A stretch of 64,000 nucleotides of DNA from Eubacteriaceae bacterium (GTDB taxonomy: Bacteria; Bacillota; Clostridia; Lachnospirales; Lachnospiraceae): NCBI GenBank assembly GCA_902363805.1, contig CABJBF010000005.1:114652-178651 (forward strand), given 5' to 3'. Of the stretch, positions 17,034 through 26,093 are shown piece after piece (position 1 is the stretch's first letter; each line of letters opens with the position of its first letter). The notes beneath the pieces were generated by a model. It was given only the letters and a program-made list of their open reading frames with translations, had not been told where the DNA came from and ran no database searches. The translations under genes were made by a program, and so were the position numbers.

Positions 17034-17711
17034 CTAGCAATCCATCATTGTTTTTCCTTCGCCAACTAATCCGGCAAAGTCATCTACGAATGCGTCAATT
17101 GCAGATGTAATTGCTGCATTCTTAATTAATCCTTCGATAACTGCTGTTCCAACTGTTGCAGCACCGATTCCGTATTTTGTAAGTTCAAGAACCTGCTGTG
17201 AATTCTTAAAGCTTGCTGCTAATACTTCTGTATTTAAACCATTGTTTTCAAAAATGTCATGGATATCCATAGCTGTCTTAATTCCATCATATCCCATGTT
17301 GTCAATTCTGTTTACATAAGGTGCAGCGTATTTTGCTCCTGCCTTTGCAGCTAAAAATCCCTGCATTGGTGTGTAAATAGCTGTTGCTGTAATATTTACA
17401 CCCTGTGCACTTAAAATCTTCATTGCTTTAAGTCCCTGTGGTGTTGTAGGAATTTTTACAAATGTGTTTTCGCCAAGTCTTTCTCTAATTACTGCTGCTT
17501 CTTTAACCATGCCTTCAGCATCCTTAGAAACAACCTGAACATGAAGTTCACCGTCTTTTCCAACGATTTCTCTAAGTTCAGTTAATACTTCGTATGGATT
17601 TCTTCCACTCTTAGCTAAAATTGATGGGTTTGTTGTTACACCATCACATGGATATAAATCCCAAATCTCTCTTACTTTTTCAATGTCTGCATCGTCAATA
17701 ATAAATTTCAT
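17034..17711 (-). CDS. fsa: fructose-6-phosphate aldolase (FSA/TalC family)
   Basis: 225 residues, the size of small-type transaldolase/FSA proteins. The Schiff-base lysine is Lys86 in NTFVKIPTT, and VTTNPS at 25-30 and AAPYVNRIDN near 130 fit the family. FSA-type enzymes reversibly cleave fructose 6-phosphate or 1-deoxyfructose 6-phosphate to glyceraldehyde 3-phosphate and a hydroxyketone. Here it stands directly behind a glycyl radical enzyme and its activase, as fsaB stands with pflDC-type genes in E. coli. That context favours 1-deoxyfructose 6-phosphate cleavage over a transaldolase role. Start at 17711 after AGGAGG. About 127 bp separate it from the activase. Confidence 0.9.
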   Translation of the reverse strand: MKFIIDDADIEKVREIWDLYPCDGVTTNPSILAKSGRNPYEVLTELREIVGKDGELHVQVVSKDAEGMVKEAAVIRERLGENTFVKIPTTPQGLKAMKILSAQGVNITATAIYTPMQGFLAAKAGAKYAAPYVNRIDNMGYDGIKTAMDIHDIFENNGLNTEVLAASFKNSQQVLELTKYGIGAATVGTAVIEGLIKNAAITSAIDAFVDDFAGLVGEGKTMMDC

Positions 17712-17838
17712 CTTAATTTCCTCCTAGAATATTGGATTGTATAATTTAGGGTATTTGCTTTCGCAAATATCATAGTTGCCTTAGTTTCATTTATAGTTAC
17801 TTTAATTTTAATTTTGCTTATAGTTACTTAAGTTTTAT

Positions 17839-18750
17839 TTAAATCTCCAGAATCAGATTTTTGATTCCATTATCAGTCGCTATCTTTCCAAATGCCCTCA
17901 TCTCACTATCTTTATACATCGGCGGATTTTCTTCATAGCAAAACTTCATGTCTACCATGTCATATTTTGCTTCCGCTAAAGGATTGTAATTTAAAAGTTC
18001 ATAATGCACATCCGGATAAATGCCACTAATAAACTTTGCTATTCCGGCAATATTTTCTTCATTAGTGGTAATTCCCGGAATTAATGGAGTTCTGATAACT
18101 ACTTCATCTTTCAAATCGGAGGTAAGCAGAATTTCAAGATTTTTCTTAATCAATTCATTGCTTACTCCTGTATATTTTTTATGTTGCTCTTCATCTATAA
18201 TTTTGCAATCTGCAAATACATGGTCTAAATACTTTATTGCTTCTCTTACAACTTCTGACTTAACATTTAACGCTGTCTCAATTGATGTTGCAATTTTCTT
18301 TTCCTTTAACCCTTTAAGTATTCCTATTGCAAATTCATGCTGGAACAGTGGCTCTCCACCTGACAGCGTAACACCACCACCATATTTGAAAAAAGGTTCA
18401 TCTTTACTTGCTTCCTCAATCGCCTCTTCAACAGTCATTTCTTTAGAATCCATTGTTAATGCAACTGCCGGACATGCATCTATGATTTCTTCCCATTTTT
18501 CATCTTTAGAAATATCTAATTTAATATTTCCATTCTCTTCGTATACACCACCATTTTTTGCCGTGTGTACACATGTGTTGCAATGAATACATTTGTTAGG
18601 GAAATACAAAGGTCTCTGCTTTATTGAAATTCCCTCAGGATTCTGACACCATACACATTTTAAAGTACATCCCTTTAAAAATATGGTTGTTCGGATTCCT
18701 TTTCCATCGTGTGTCGAGAATCTTTTAAAATCAAATACATATCCTTTCAT
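17839..18750 (-). CDS. glycyl radical enzyme activase (radical SAM, PflC/YbiY type)
   Basis: Installs the glycyl radical on the partner enzyme by abstracting hydrogen with a 5'-deoxyadenosyl radical. Residues counted from the ATG at 18750, which sits five nt after AAGGTGG; a GTG three codons earlier overlaps that site. The radical SAM cluster is C28-x3-C32-x2-C35 and the GGE motif is in LSGGEPLFQ. The ferredoxin-like insert has only C54, C57, C60 and C93, enough for one extra [4Fe-4S] cluster, whereas many activases of this class have two. It begins 14 bp after the glycyl radical enzyme stop and is surely cotranscribed. Confidence 0.93.
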   Translation of the reverse strand: MKGYVFDFKRFSTHDGKGIRTTIFLKGCTLKCVWCQNPEGISIKQRPLYFPNKCIHCNTCVHTAKNGGVYEENGNIKLDISKDEKWEEIIDACPAVALTMDSKEMTVEEAIEEASKDEPFFKYGGGVTLSGGEPLFQHEFAIGILKGLKEKKIATSIETALNVKSEVVREAIKYLDHVFADCKIIDEEQHKKYTGVSNELIKKNLEILLTSDLKDEVVIRTPLIPGITTNEENIAGIAKFISGIYPDVHYELLNYNPLAEAKYDMVDMKFCYEENPPMYKDSEMRAFGKIATDNGIKNLILEI

Positions 18751-18764
18751 AGATTCCACCTTCT

Positions 18765-21119
18765 TTAGATATCATTATAACTCGTTCTTGCAATTATTTC
18801 ATTCTGAAGTTCATCAGCTAATTCTACAAAATATGCTGTATAACCTGCTACACGAACTGTTAATCCTCTGTATGCTTCAGGATTTTTCTGAGCTGCCTGT
18901 AAGTCTTCTTTTCTAACTACGTTAAACTGAATATGTGGTATTTCCAAATCAACAAATGTACGAAGCATTTTTGCAAATTTGTCTATTCCATTCTCTGTCT
19001 TAAAGAATTCAGGAAGGAATTTCATATTTAATAATCCACCATTTGTTGTCCAGCTCTTATCTAATCTTGAAACTGATTTCAATACTGCTGTAGGTCCGTT
19101 TGTATCACGTCCGTATACAGGTGACATTCCTCCATCTGCTAAAGGTGTTCCTGCATATCTTCCATCAGGTGATGCGCCTACATTTTCTCCCATTGGTACA
19201 TGAGCTGAAACTGTATACATACCTGTGTGATATAAACCACCACGGTAGTTTTTGTAATTTTTTAATCTTTCTCTAAAGTATCCTGCCCATTTAGCACCTA
19301 ATTCATCTACCCACTCAACATCGTTTCCGTATTTAGGAACTTTGTTGAGTAACATTGTTCTTAAAATTTCATCTTCTTCAAAGTTAGTTTCAAGCGCTTT
19401 AAGTAATCTTTCTTTTGATACTTTCTTTTCATCAAATACTAACTGTTTTACTGCTGCCAAACTGTCAGCTAAGTTAGCAACCTGAATCATCTGAATTCCT
19501 GAAAGGTTGTAATGCGCACCACCTCTTGTTACATCCATTCCTTTATCCATACAGTCATTAATTACTGCTGAAAGGAAAGGTGTTGGAAGTAAATCCATAT
19601 GAGCTTTTTCAACCTGTTCGCATGCAAGAATCATCTTGTCCATATAGTAATCTACATGTGCCTTGAATGCATTTTCCAAATCTTCAAATGTTTCATATTC
19701 TGTAAGTTTTCCTCTATCAGGTGCAATCTGTTTTCCTGTAAGTAAATCAACACCTCCTGTTAATGTTACTTCAAGAACTTTATTTAAGTTAAACATTGCT
19801 GCATCTGACCATCCAAGGTTATCTCCCTGTGTTGTAAGTTCAACACAACCAACGATTGCGTAGTTTCTTGCATCTTTAGGTTCAACTTTCAAATCTTCAA
19901 TCATTGCCGGAACAACTGCTTTATCATTAAAGAACTGTGGCATACCACTTCCAAGTGATACAACTTTGATTGCCGCCTTCAATAATTTATCACTAGTCTT
20001 TTCACACAATCTTACTGAAAGATTTGGCTGTGGAAGACCAATGTGTTCCTGCGCTTTTAAGTATATATATGAAAGTTCATTTTCAAATGGTTCTCCATTC
20101 TCATCCTGTCCACCAACTGCAATATTAAATCCAATTGGGAAACCTGCGAAGAACTTAGCACTGTTTGAATTTCTCATATATACTATTTCATTAAATTTTA
20201 ACCATAAGCATTCTGTTATTTCTAATGCATCCTGTTCTGTCATAACACCGTTGTCGATATCTTTCTTAAAATACGGATACATAAATGTGTCCATTCTTCC
20301 CGGTGAAAATGATGATGCATTTGATTCCATCTGAAGAATTACAAATAAGAACCAGATTGCCTGATTTGCTTCATGGAAATTCTGTGCCGGTCTTTCTGCA
20401 ATATTCTTACAGTTTTCTGCAACCTTTTTCATGTTGTCAGCATATTCAGGATATTCCTTTGCTTTTTCAAGGCATAAATCATGATATCTCATTATGAAAT
20501 TAATAACACCTTCCATAACTGTGCTTACGCTCTTGTAAAATAATTTCTTCTCTTCATCCGTTTCTTTATTGTAATGATTATCAGCTTCTGCCTTTAATCC
20601 TGCCGGTCCTTTTTCAAGCCATCCTTTGCAGTCAGGATTGATGTGACCCTGTGCATGGTCTTTCTGATTTATCTTTACAATCTTAGCAATTTCATCTATT
20701 TCTTTTCCATATCTTGCTCTTAAAACATCTTCGAGTGATTTTCCCTGCCAGTATGGATAAATAACTTCTCTAAAATATGAGATGTCTTCTTCATGTACAT
20801 TAAATTTGTCCTGTGGTCGTGTAGGTAATGTTTCAAATTCCTTGTCTACCCATGTACTTCCGCTTTCCGGGAAAACTACTCCGTAACGAACTCCTGCTGT
20901 TCTGTTGCCTACAATCATTTCTTCAGGTTCAACACTAATATTGATTTTCTCTAAACAATTCTTTAAAGAATAAGCTCTCTGCATGATTCTTGGTTCATCC
21001 TCATGCTGCTTATATGTGTCAGTAATTATCTTAGCCTGCTCAATTGACGCATATCTCTTTTCAGAAAGCATCTTATCTTTTAAAACTGAAATTCTTTCTT
21101 TCATAACCAACTCGCTCAT
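18765..21119 (-). CDS. glycyl radical enzyme, PflD/YbiW-like (probable anhydrohexitol-6-phosphate lyase)
   Basis: 784 residues from the ATG at 21119, which follows AGGAG. It has the full GRE barrel, with thiyl-radical Cys425 in the motif VGCVELTTQG and the glycyl radical Gly759 in RVAGYTAYF near the C-terminus. The GCVEL active-site sequence is not the GCVEP of glycerol, propanediol and choline enzymes. The neighbours (dedicated activase, FSA aldolase, fructose-like PTS) match E. coli pflD/ybiW. In published work these two open 1,5-anhydromannitol- or 1,5-anhydroglucitol-6-phosphate to 1-deoxyfructose 6-phosphate. The substrate here is inferred from that context. Expression is probably controlled by the DeoR protein through three sites upstream. 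Confidence 0.88.
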   Translation of the reverse strand: MSELVMKERISVLKDKMLSEKRYASIEQAKIITDTYKQHEDEPRIMQRAYSLKNCLEKINISVEPEEMIVGNRTAGVRYGVVFPESGSTWVDKEFETLPTRPQDKFNVHEEDISYFREVIYPYWQGKSLEDVLRARYGKEIDEIAKIVKINQKDHAQGHINPDCKGWLEKGPAGLKAEADNHYNKETDEEKKLFYKSVSTVMEGVINFIMRYHDLCLEKAKEYPEYADNMKKVAENCKNIAERPAQNFHEANQAIWFLFVILQMESNASSFSPGRMDTFMYPYFKKDIDNGVMTEQDALEITECLWLKFNEIVYMRNSNSAKFFAGFPIGFNIAVGGQDENGEPFENELSYIYLKAQEHIGLPQPNLSVRLCEKTSDKLLKAAIKVVSLGSGMPQFFNDKAVVPAMIEDLKVEPKDARNYAIVGCVELTTQGDNLGWSDAAMFNLNKVLEVTLTGGVDLLTGKQIAPDRGKLTEYETFEDLENAFKAHVDYYMDKMILACEQVEKAHMDLLPTPFLSAVINDCMDKGMDVTRGGAHYNLSGIQMIQVANLADSLAAVKQLVFDEKKVSKERLLKALETNFEEDEILRTMLLNKVPKYGNDVEWVDELGAKWAGYFRERLKNYKNYRGGLYHTGMYTVSAHVPMGENVGASPDGRYAGTPLADGGMSPVYGRDTNGPTAVLKSVSRLDKSWTTNGGLLNMKFLPEFFKTENGIDKFAKMLRTFVDLEIPHIQFNVVRKEDLQAAQKNPEAYRGLTVRVAGYTAYFVELADELQNEIIARTSYNDI

Positions 21120-21169
21120 AATTACTCCTTTCAAATATATGTTTTTCATTTATTATTTTTTCCCAGTTA

Positions 21170-21300
21170 TTATTGTTTGTTATATTCTGTATTTCTTCCA
21201 GGATTATTCGTTATTCACCGTAATTTTATTCTATAATAACCCTTCTCGTATGTCAATGCATTTATTATTGTTTGTTATTGCTTTTTATTGTTTGTTATTG
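21170..21300 (-). promoter_or_regulatory. promoter with three DeoR-type operators before the glycyl radical operon
   Basis: A sigma-A promoter TTGACA (21256-21251), 17-bp spacer, TAGAAT (21233-21228) lies upstream of the glycyl radical gene. TTATTGTTTGTTATTG occurs twice, at 21265-21280 and 21285-21300, exactly 20 bp apart. A 14-bp copy is at 21170-21183 downstream of the start of transcription. This (A)ACAAACAATAA word is like operators of DeoR-family sugar regulators, and a DeoR gene is adjacent. Confidence 0.7.
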
Positions 21301-21393
21301 TTTTTTAATTCCTAATTTGCACTATCGATGATGAAATTTCTTCTGTACAAACTGCGATTTTATTATGAAACGTTTTTACATATTTTTTAATAT

Positions 21394-21496
21394 AAAAAAA
21401 ACAGATAAAATCCATTATGATACTAAATTTTATTTAAAACATATTTTTTATTAATATGTCTAAAAATTTTTTACCCATTATAGATTTTATCTGTTT
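21394..21496 (-). terminator. terminator after the DeoR gene
   Basis: Perfect 14-bp arms AAACAGATAAAATC and GATTTTATCTGTTT with further internal pairing; the second arm runs into TTTTTTTT on the minus strand. It separates the regulator transcript from the glycyl radical operon. Confidence 0.7.
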
Positions 21497-21506
21497 TAAT
21501 TTTTGT

Positions 21507-22271
21507 TTATGCAAACCACTGTGTTCCATATTTCTCTATATTTTCTTTTATTTCTTTTTCAGGTTTGCCATCTAAAATGAATCCTTCAAATTCACCAACT
21601 GTTGCATATCTGTAATTTCCATCTATGGAAAACTTTCTATTCTCAAGCATCACATAACTTTTGTTACTTGCTTCCATGATTGCTTTTTTTGTCATTGCAT
21701 CATCAACAGCATATGTATAAACACAATCTTTTTCCAAATCTACTCCTGCTGAACCCATAAACGCTTTATCAAATCTGAATTCTTTAATCTGATTGTTTGT
21801 CAGTGTCCCAACAAAACCATCTCTGCCTCTGCTTAATGTTCCTCCCAAAAATACAAGTTTAGTATCAACCGGAGATGTGAATGTAAGCATTACATCAATC
21901 ATATTTGTAACTATTGTTATCTTAAGATTTGCCTGAACTATTAACTTAACTAATTCAATGTTAGCTGTAGATATATCAAGAAATATTACATCTCCTTCTA
22001 CAAGTAAACTTAACGCTTTTTCGGCAATTCTCTTTTTTTCTTTTGTATATTTTCCAATACGTTGCGAAACATATAAATCATGAATGTTGGTTCTTACCTT
22101 AACAGCGCCACCATAAGTCTTTTTGAGAAGTCCTTTTCGCTCTAATATAGTCAAATCTTTTCTTATACTATCCTGTGTTACATCAAATTTTTTACTTAGG
22201 TCCTTTACTAACACTGAGCCTTCTCTATTTAAAATTTCAACAATCTTTTCATGTCTTTCGGATGCTAACAT
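21507..22271 (-). CDS. DeoR/GlpR-family transcriptional regulator
   Basis: 254 residues. The N-terminal winged helix-turn-helix carries the family pattern RHEKIVEILNREGSVLVKDL and a recognition region KFDVTQDSIRKDLTILERKG. The C-terminal DeoR sensor domain (from about 75) binds a phosphorylated sugar in studied members, with FLDISTANIELVKL and VFLGGTLSRGRDGFVG. The start follows AGGAGG. It lies next to the glycyl radical operon, whose promoter has three DeoR-like sites, so it is the probable repressor, with a sugar phosphate of that pathway as inducer. Confidence 0.92.
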   Translation of the reverse strand: MLASERHEKIVEILNREGSVLVKDLSKKFDVTQDSIRKDLTILERKGLLKKTYGGAVKVRTNIHDLYVSQRIGKYTKEKKRIAEKALSLLVEGDVIFLDISTANIELVKLIVQANLKITIVTNMIDVMLTFTSPVDTKLVFLGGTLSRGRDGFVGTLTNNQIKEFRFDKAFMGSAGVDLEKDCVYTYAVDDAMTKKAIMEASNKSYVMLENRKFSIDGNYRYATVGEFEGFILDGKPEKEIKENIEKYGTQWFA

Positions 22272-22329
22272 ATGTACCTCCTGTAATATGACCCTAAATC
22301 ATTTTCCTTTTATTATACAATATTGTTGA

Positions 22330-23166
22330 TTATTTTACATTTTTTGTCAAGTTTTCAAAAATTATCTCTCCAACTCCACCCGCATTATTGTCCGATTTTG
22401 TTATATGCTTTGCAGCTGATTTTGCTTTTTCATTTCCGTTTACAAGTGCATATGACTCTCCTGCCCATTTAAGCATTGTCACATCATTTCCTGAATCTCC
22501 AAACGCCATTACTTCCTCTGCTTTTATTCCTAATTTGTCAGAAAGCCATGCAAGTCCGTTTCCTTTGTCGGCACCCATCCCTGTTATTTCAATGTTCCCT
22601 ACAAATCCTGCAGTATATACAAGATTAGGTATTTCACTTAAGGCATTCATTATTTCCGGAACTATCTTTGTATCAACATAATCTACATTGAATTTTTCAA
22701 TTGGAATATTATCAACTACTTCCTGTAAATCTTCTGTTAATTTCATTCTTTTTCTATATTCAACCAAAAATACTTCCGGTAATCCTTCAGAATTGAGAAA
22801 ATTGTCATATGAATATTTATTAACATAAGCTTCCTGTCCTGCATAAATTTGAAATACTGCATTGTGATCAACTAATATTTTTAATATTTTCTTTCCCGCT
22901 TCTTTGCTAATATAATTTCCTTTAATAACTTCGTTTGTTGTACCATCAACTACAATTGCACCATTTGATAGCACCATATAATCAACGCATCCGACATCAT
23001 CAATTTCTTTCTGTGAAATTGCTTGTGTTCTACCTGTCGACATAACAACTTTTATTCCCTGTTCATGTGCCTTTTTCATAGCTTCGATATTTTTTTCATT
23101 AATCGTTAAATGATCATCTCCTACAAAAGTTCCATCAACATCAAATGCAATTAATTTAATACTCAT
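22330..23166 (-). CDS. Cof-type HAD hydrolase (sugar phosphatase)
   Basis: 278 residues of the HAD IIB/Cof group. Motif I is FDVDGTFVGDDH at 8-19 with the nucleophile and acid Asp pair, motif II is MSTGR near 42, and motif IV is MAFGDSGNDVTML near 228. Such enzymes remove phosphate from sugar phosphates or FMN-like compounds in the cytoplasm. It is immediately upstream of the DeoR gene (58 bp) and downstream of the PTS genes. A role in relieving sugar-phosphate stress in this pathway is plausible but not shown. Confidence 0.88.
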   Translation of the reverse strand: MSIKLIAFDVDGTFVGDDHLTINEKNIEAMKKAHEQGIKVVMSTGRTQAISQKEIDDVGCVDYMVLSNGAIVVDGTTNEVIKGNYISKEAGKKILKILVDHNAVFQIYAGQEAYVNKYSYDNFLNSEGLPEVFLVEYRKRMKLTEDLQEVVDNIPIEKFNVDYVDTKIVPEIMNALSEIPNLVYTAGFVGNIEITGMGADKGNGLAWLSDKLGIKAEEVMAFGDSGNDVTMLKWAGESYALVNGNEKAKSAAKHITKSDNNAGGVGEIIFENLTKNVK

Positions 23167-23286
23167 TTCTTTCTCCTCTTGATTGATTTGTCCATTTTAA
23201 TTAGAGACATACACTCGTCTCCAAATCCGGTATGCATCTTTTCCGACACATACAACCACATAATACTATATAAATTTATTATTTTC

Positions 23287-23325
23287 TACAATTAAATTTA
23301 TGGTTATAACCGGCATTTAATTGTA
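23287..23325. promoter_or_regulatory. 39-bp nested palindrome upstream of the HAD/DeoR genes
   Basis: TACAATTAAAT (23287-23297) is inverted as ATTTAATTGTA (23315-23325) around an inner perfect palindrome GGTTATAACC (23302-23311). It lies between the ptsI terminator and the HAD gene and could be an operator or RNA hairpin. Confidence 0.4.
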
Positions 23326-23358
23326 TACACTGCCAATTTATCTTTTATTCTCTGTTAT

Positions 23359-23396
23359 AAAAAACTCTCGAATGAATAATCAAACGAGAGTTTTTA
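23359..23396. terminator. bidirectional terminator after ptsI
   Basis: AAAAACTCTCG and CGAGAGTTTTT flank a 14-nt loop; both sides give a U-run. It closes the ptsHI transcript. Confidence 0.85.
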
Positions 23397-23438
23397 TAAT
23401 TAATTCCGGCTATTTATTCATAGCCTTTTATTAAAATA

Positions 23439-25133
23439 TTATTTTAATAATTCTAATACTTCTTCTTCTGTTACACATTTCATTACTTTTTCAGCTAATG
23501 CTTTGCATTCATCTATGTTGCAATCTGAGATTGTCTTTCTTGTCTTCAATACGCTTGTAGCACTTACACTGAATTCATCTAAGCCAAATGCAAGTAATAA
23601 TGGTATAAGTTTTGGATCAGCTGCTGCTTCACCGCACATTCCAACCATAATTCCTTCTGCTTTACCACATTCAATAATTCTCTTGATTGCACGAAGAACT
23701 GCCGGATTATATGTTGAATAAAGATATGCAACTTTCGCATTTCCTCTATCAACAGCCATTGTATAACCTGTCAAATCATTAGTTCCAATACTAAAGAAAT
23801 CTGCTTCCTTAGCAAGTGCATCTGCCATCATACATGCTGCAGGTGTCTCCATCATTACACCAACCTTAACATCTTTATTGTAAGCAATTCCATCTTTATC
23901 TAACTGACGCTTAACATCTTCAAGAATTACCTTAACTGCACGAAGTTCATCTACTCCTGTTACAAGTGGAACCATTATCTTGATATCTCCAAATGCACTT
24001 GCTCTAAGAAGTGCTCTCAACTGTACTTCGTAGATATCTCTTCTCTTTAAGCAGAAACGAATTGCTCTAAATCCTAAGAACGGATTTTCTTCTGTTTCTA
24101 ATCCTAAGTAAGGGATTGCCTTATCTCCACCTATATCAAGTGTTCTAATAATTACAGGCTTTCCTTTCATTGTCTCAGCAACTTTCTTGTATGCTTCAAA
24201 CTGTTCTTCTTCTGTTGGAACACTATCTCTATCCATAAATAAAAATTCTGTTCTGAAAAGACCTATTCCTTCGCCATCGCATTCAACAACTTTATCTGCA
24301 TCTTCAGGTTTACCAATATTTGAAACTAATTCAACCTTAACGCCGTCTTTTGTTTGAGATGGTTTACCCTTGTATGCTTTTAACAATTCTTTTTCTGCTG
24401 CATAATCAGCAAATTTCTTTTCAAATTCTTTAACTGTTGCTTCATCAGGATTAACAATTGCTTCTCCCTTGCTTCCATCAAGAACTACTGTATCTCCATT
24501 TTTAACAATTCCACAAATTCCTTCAATACTTAATACCGCAGGTATTTCCATTGCTCTTGCAAGAATTGCTGAGTGAGATGTTCTTCCACCTACTTCTGTT
24601 AAAATTCCTGCAATGTTAGCCGGATTAATTCCTGCTGTCATAGATGGTGTTAAATCTCTTGCAACTAATACAGTATTTGCAGGTACCTGTGAAATATCAA
24701 CTTCTTCAATACCCATCAAAATCTTAAGCATACGTGACTTAATATCCATTAAATCTGTTGCTCTCTGCTGAATTAATTCATCAGGAACTGTTGCAAACAT
24801 TTCTGCTGTCTGGTCAAGTACCTGTTCTAATGCCATTTCTGCTGAAATCTTCTCGCTTATCATCAATGCTGAAATCTGTTCTTCAATCATTGGATCCTGA
24901 AGCATAATAATATGACCTCTTAAAATATCAGCATCCTGTTCTCCAACAGTCTTTGCCATCTTGTCTGCCATTTCATTTGTTATTGAAACAAATTTTTCAA
25001 TAGCATCCTGTAATCTTTTTAATTCTGCATCTGTATCTGTAACGCTTTTCTTTTCAACTGTTAAATCATGTTCTTCAATTAACACTACTTTTCCGATTCC
25101 GATTCCTTCAGAACCTGCAATACCTTTATACAT
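23439..25133 (-). CDS. ptsI: PTS enzyme I (phosphoenolpyruvate-protein phosphotransferase)
   Basis: Takes phosphate from phosphoenolpyruvate and passes it to HPr. I start at the ATG at 25133, seven nt after GAGG; an ATG two codons earlier touches the ribosome site. The 564-residue protein has the active-site histidine in GGRTSHSAILARAMEIP near 187 and the PEP-binding barrel motifs GIGLFRTEFLFMDRD and FSIGTNDLTGYTM. The length is normal. It follows the HPr gene by 22 bp, and the pair lies within a PTS sugar cluster, so it may serve general as well as local transport. Confidence 0.97.
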   Translation of the reverse strand: MYKGIAGSEGIGIGKVVLIEEHDLTVEKKSVTDTDAELKRLQDAIEKFVSITNEMADKMAKTVGEQDADILRGHIIMLQDPMIEEQISALMISEKISAEMALEQVLDQTAEMFATVPDELIQQRATDLMDIKSRMLKILMGIEEVDISQVPANTVLVARDLTPSMTAGINPANIAGILTEVGGRTSHSAILARAMEIPAVLSIEGICGIVKNGDTVVLDGSKGEAIVNPDEATVKEFEKKFADYAAEKELLKAYKGKPSQTKDGVKVELVSNIGKPEDADKVVECDGEGIGLFRTEFLFMDRDSVPTEEEQFEAYKKVAETMKGKPVIIRTLDIGGDKAIPYLGLETEENPFLGFRAIRFCLKRRDIYEVQLRALLRASAFGDIKIMVPLVTGVDELRAVKVILEDVKRQLDKDGIAYNKDVKVGVMMETPAACMMADALAKEADFFSIGTNDLTGYTMAVDRGNAKVAYLYSTYNPAVLRAIKRIIECGKAEGIMVGMCGEAAADPKLIPLLLAFGLDEFSVSATSVLKTRKTISDCNIDECKALAEKVMKCVTEEEVLELLK

Positions 25134-25155
25134 AAGCATTCCTCACAATCTAATA

Positions 25156-25419
25156 TTATTCACCAAAGTTCTGTGATTCTAATTCTTCAATCTTAGCCAT
25201 AGCTGCTGCTTCGTCTTCTCCATCACATTCAAATGTAACTTCTGAACCACATTTAATACATGCTGAAATAATGTTAATTAAGCTCTTAGCATTAATTCTC
25301 TTATTTCCAAATACGATTGTTACGTCACATACAAATTTGCCCATTTCCTTTGCTACAACTCCTGCCGGTCTCATGTGTAATCCTTCTGCGTTTTCAATTT
25401 TAACTGTTCTACTTACCAT
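25156..25419 (-). CDS. ptsH: PTS phosphocarrier protein HPr
   Basis: An 87-residue carrier between enzyme I and IIA proteins. His15 lies in EGLHMRPAG and the regulatory serine is exactly at position 46 in NAKSLINIIS, so HPr-kinase control (catabolite repression through CcpA) is possible. Met16 replaces the more usual Ala. Three cysteines, including CIKCG, are unusual for HPr. A terminator-like hairpin and about 275 bp separate it from the IIB gene upstream, and AGGAGG precedes the start, so it probably also has its own promoter. Confidence 0.96.
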   Translation of the reverse strand: MVSRTVKIENAEGLHMRPAGVVAKEMGKFVCDVTIVFGNKRINAKSLINIISACIKCGSEVTFECDGEDEAAAMAKIEELESQNFGE

Positions 25420-25560
25420 TTCTTTTTCCTCCTTAATTTCTAAATAAATCTTAATATATACATTAATACAATCTTTTGTATTATTTCCAAATCCACATTG
25501 TTCTATTTAAATTTTATATTTTTCTTTCACAAATACTAATACTACTACTATTTTCAGTTT

Positions 25561-25596
25561 AAAACGGGCAGGCATTTTGCATGTCTGCCCATTTTG
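25561..25596 (-). terminator. terminator after the IIB gene
   Basis: Arms GGGCAGACAT and ATGCCTGCCC around a short A/T loop, followed by TTTT on the minus strand. It separates the IIABC genes from ptsHI. Confidence 0.75.
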
Positions 25597-25694
25597 ATTC
25601 TACGCTTATTGTATAACCTTCAAATCTTCAATCCCCTATGGTAATATTTTATAAGGTTTTATTTTGGCTAAATAATCCGTTCTTTTTCGGGGAT

Positions 25695-26012
25695 TTATTT
25701 AAGCATTGATATCATTTTTTCTACAATTGCGTCTGCCTGCTTAATAGCCGGGCCAACACCGATTTTAACTTTTTTAATATTGTCGAAACGTTCTACGTTC
25801 TTAATTGGCATATCTGTTGTAAGAATAACTGCGTCTGCTGTTGCAATATCAGCTGCTGTTATTTCATTTTCAATACCAATTGAGCCCTGTGTTTCAACTT
25901 TACACTCAACACCTGCTTTTTCACAAGCCTGCTGAATAGCTTCTGCTGCCATATAAGTATGTGCAACCCCTGAAGGGCATGCTGTAACTGCTAAAAATTT
26001 CATATCACTCAC
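25695..26012 (-). CDS. PTS fructose-like IIB component (FrwB-like)
   Basis: 105 residues. The phosphorylated cysteine is Cys12 in VTACPSGVAHTYMAAEAI, the signature of fructose-family IIB domains, and VETQGSIGIENE near 40 is also typical. The Ser in CPSG and the stand-alone size of about 106 residues resemble E. coli FrwB rather than the fused FruA domain. It follows IIA and IIC in one operon. Substrate: a hexose or anhydrohexitol; the glycyl radical genes downstream favour the latter. Confidence 0.93.
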   Translation of the reverse strand: MSDMKFLAVTACPSGVAHTYMAAEAIQQACEKAGVECKVETQGSIGIENEITAADIATADAVILTTDMPIKNVERFDNIKKVKIGVGPAIKQADAIVEKMISMLK

Positions 26013-26093
26013 TCACTTTCTTAGATTTTATTTTATAGAATCCACAACCAATTATCTTTGTGGCTTCTTATCATTCACTAATTAATTATTATA

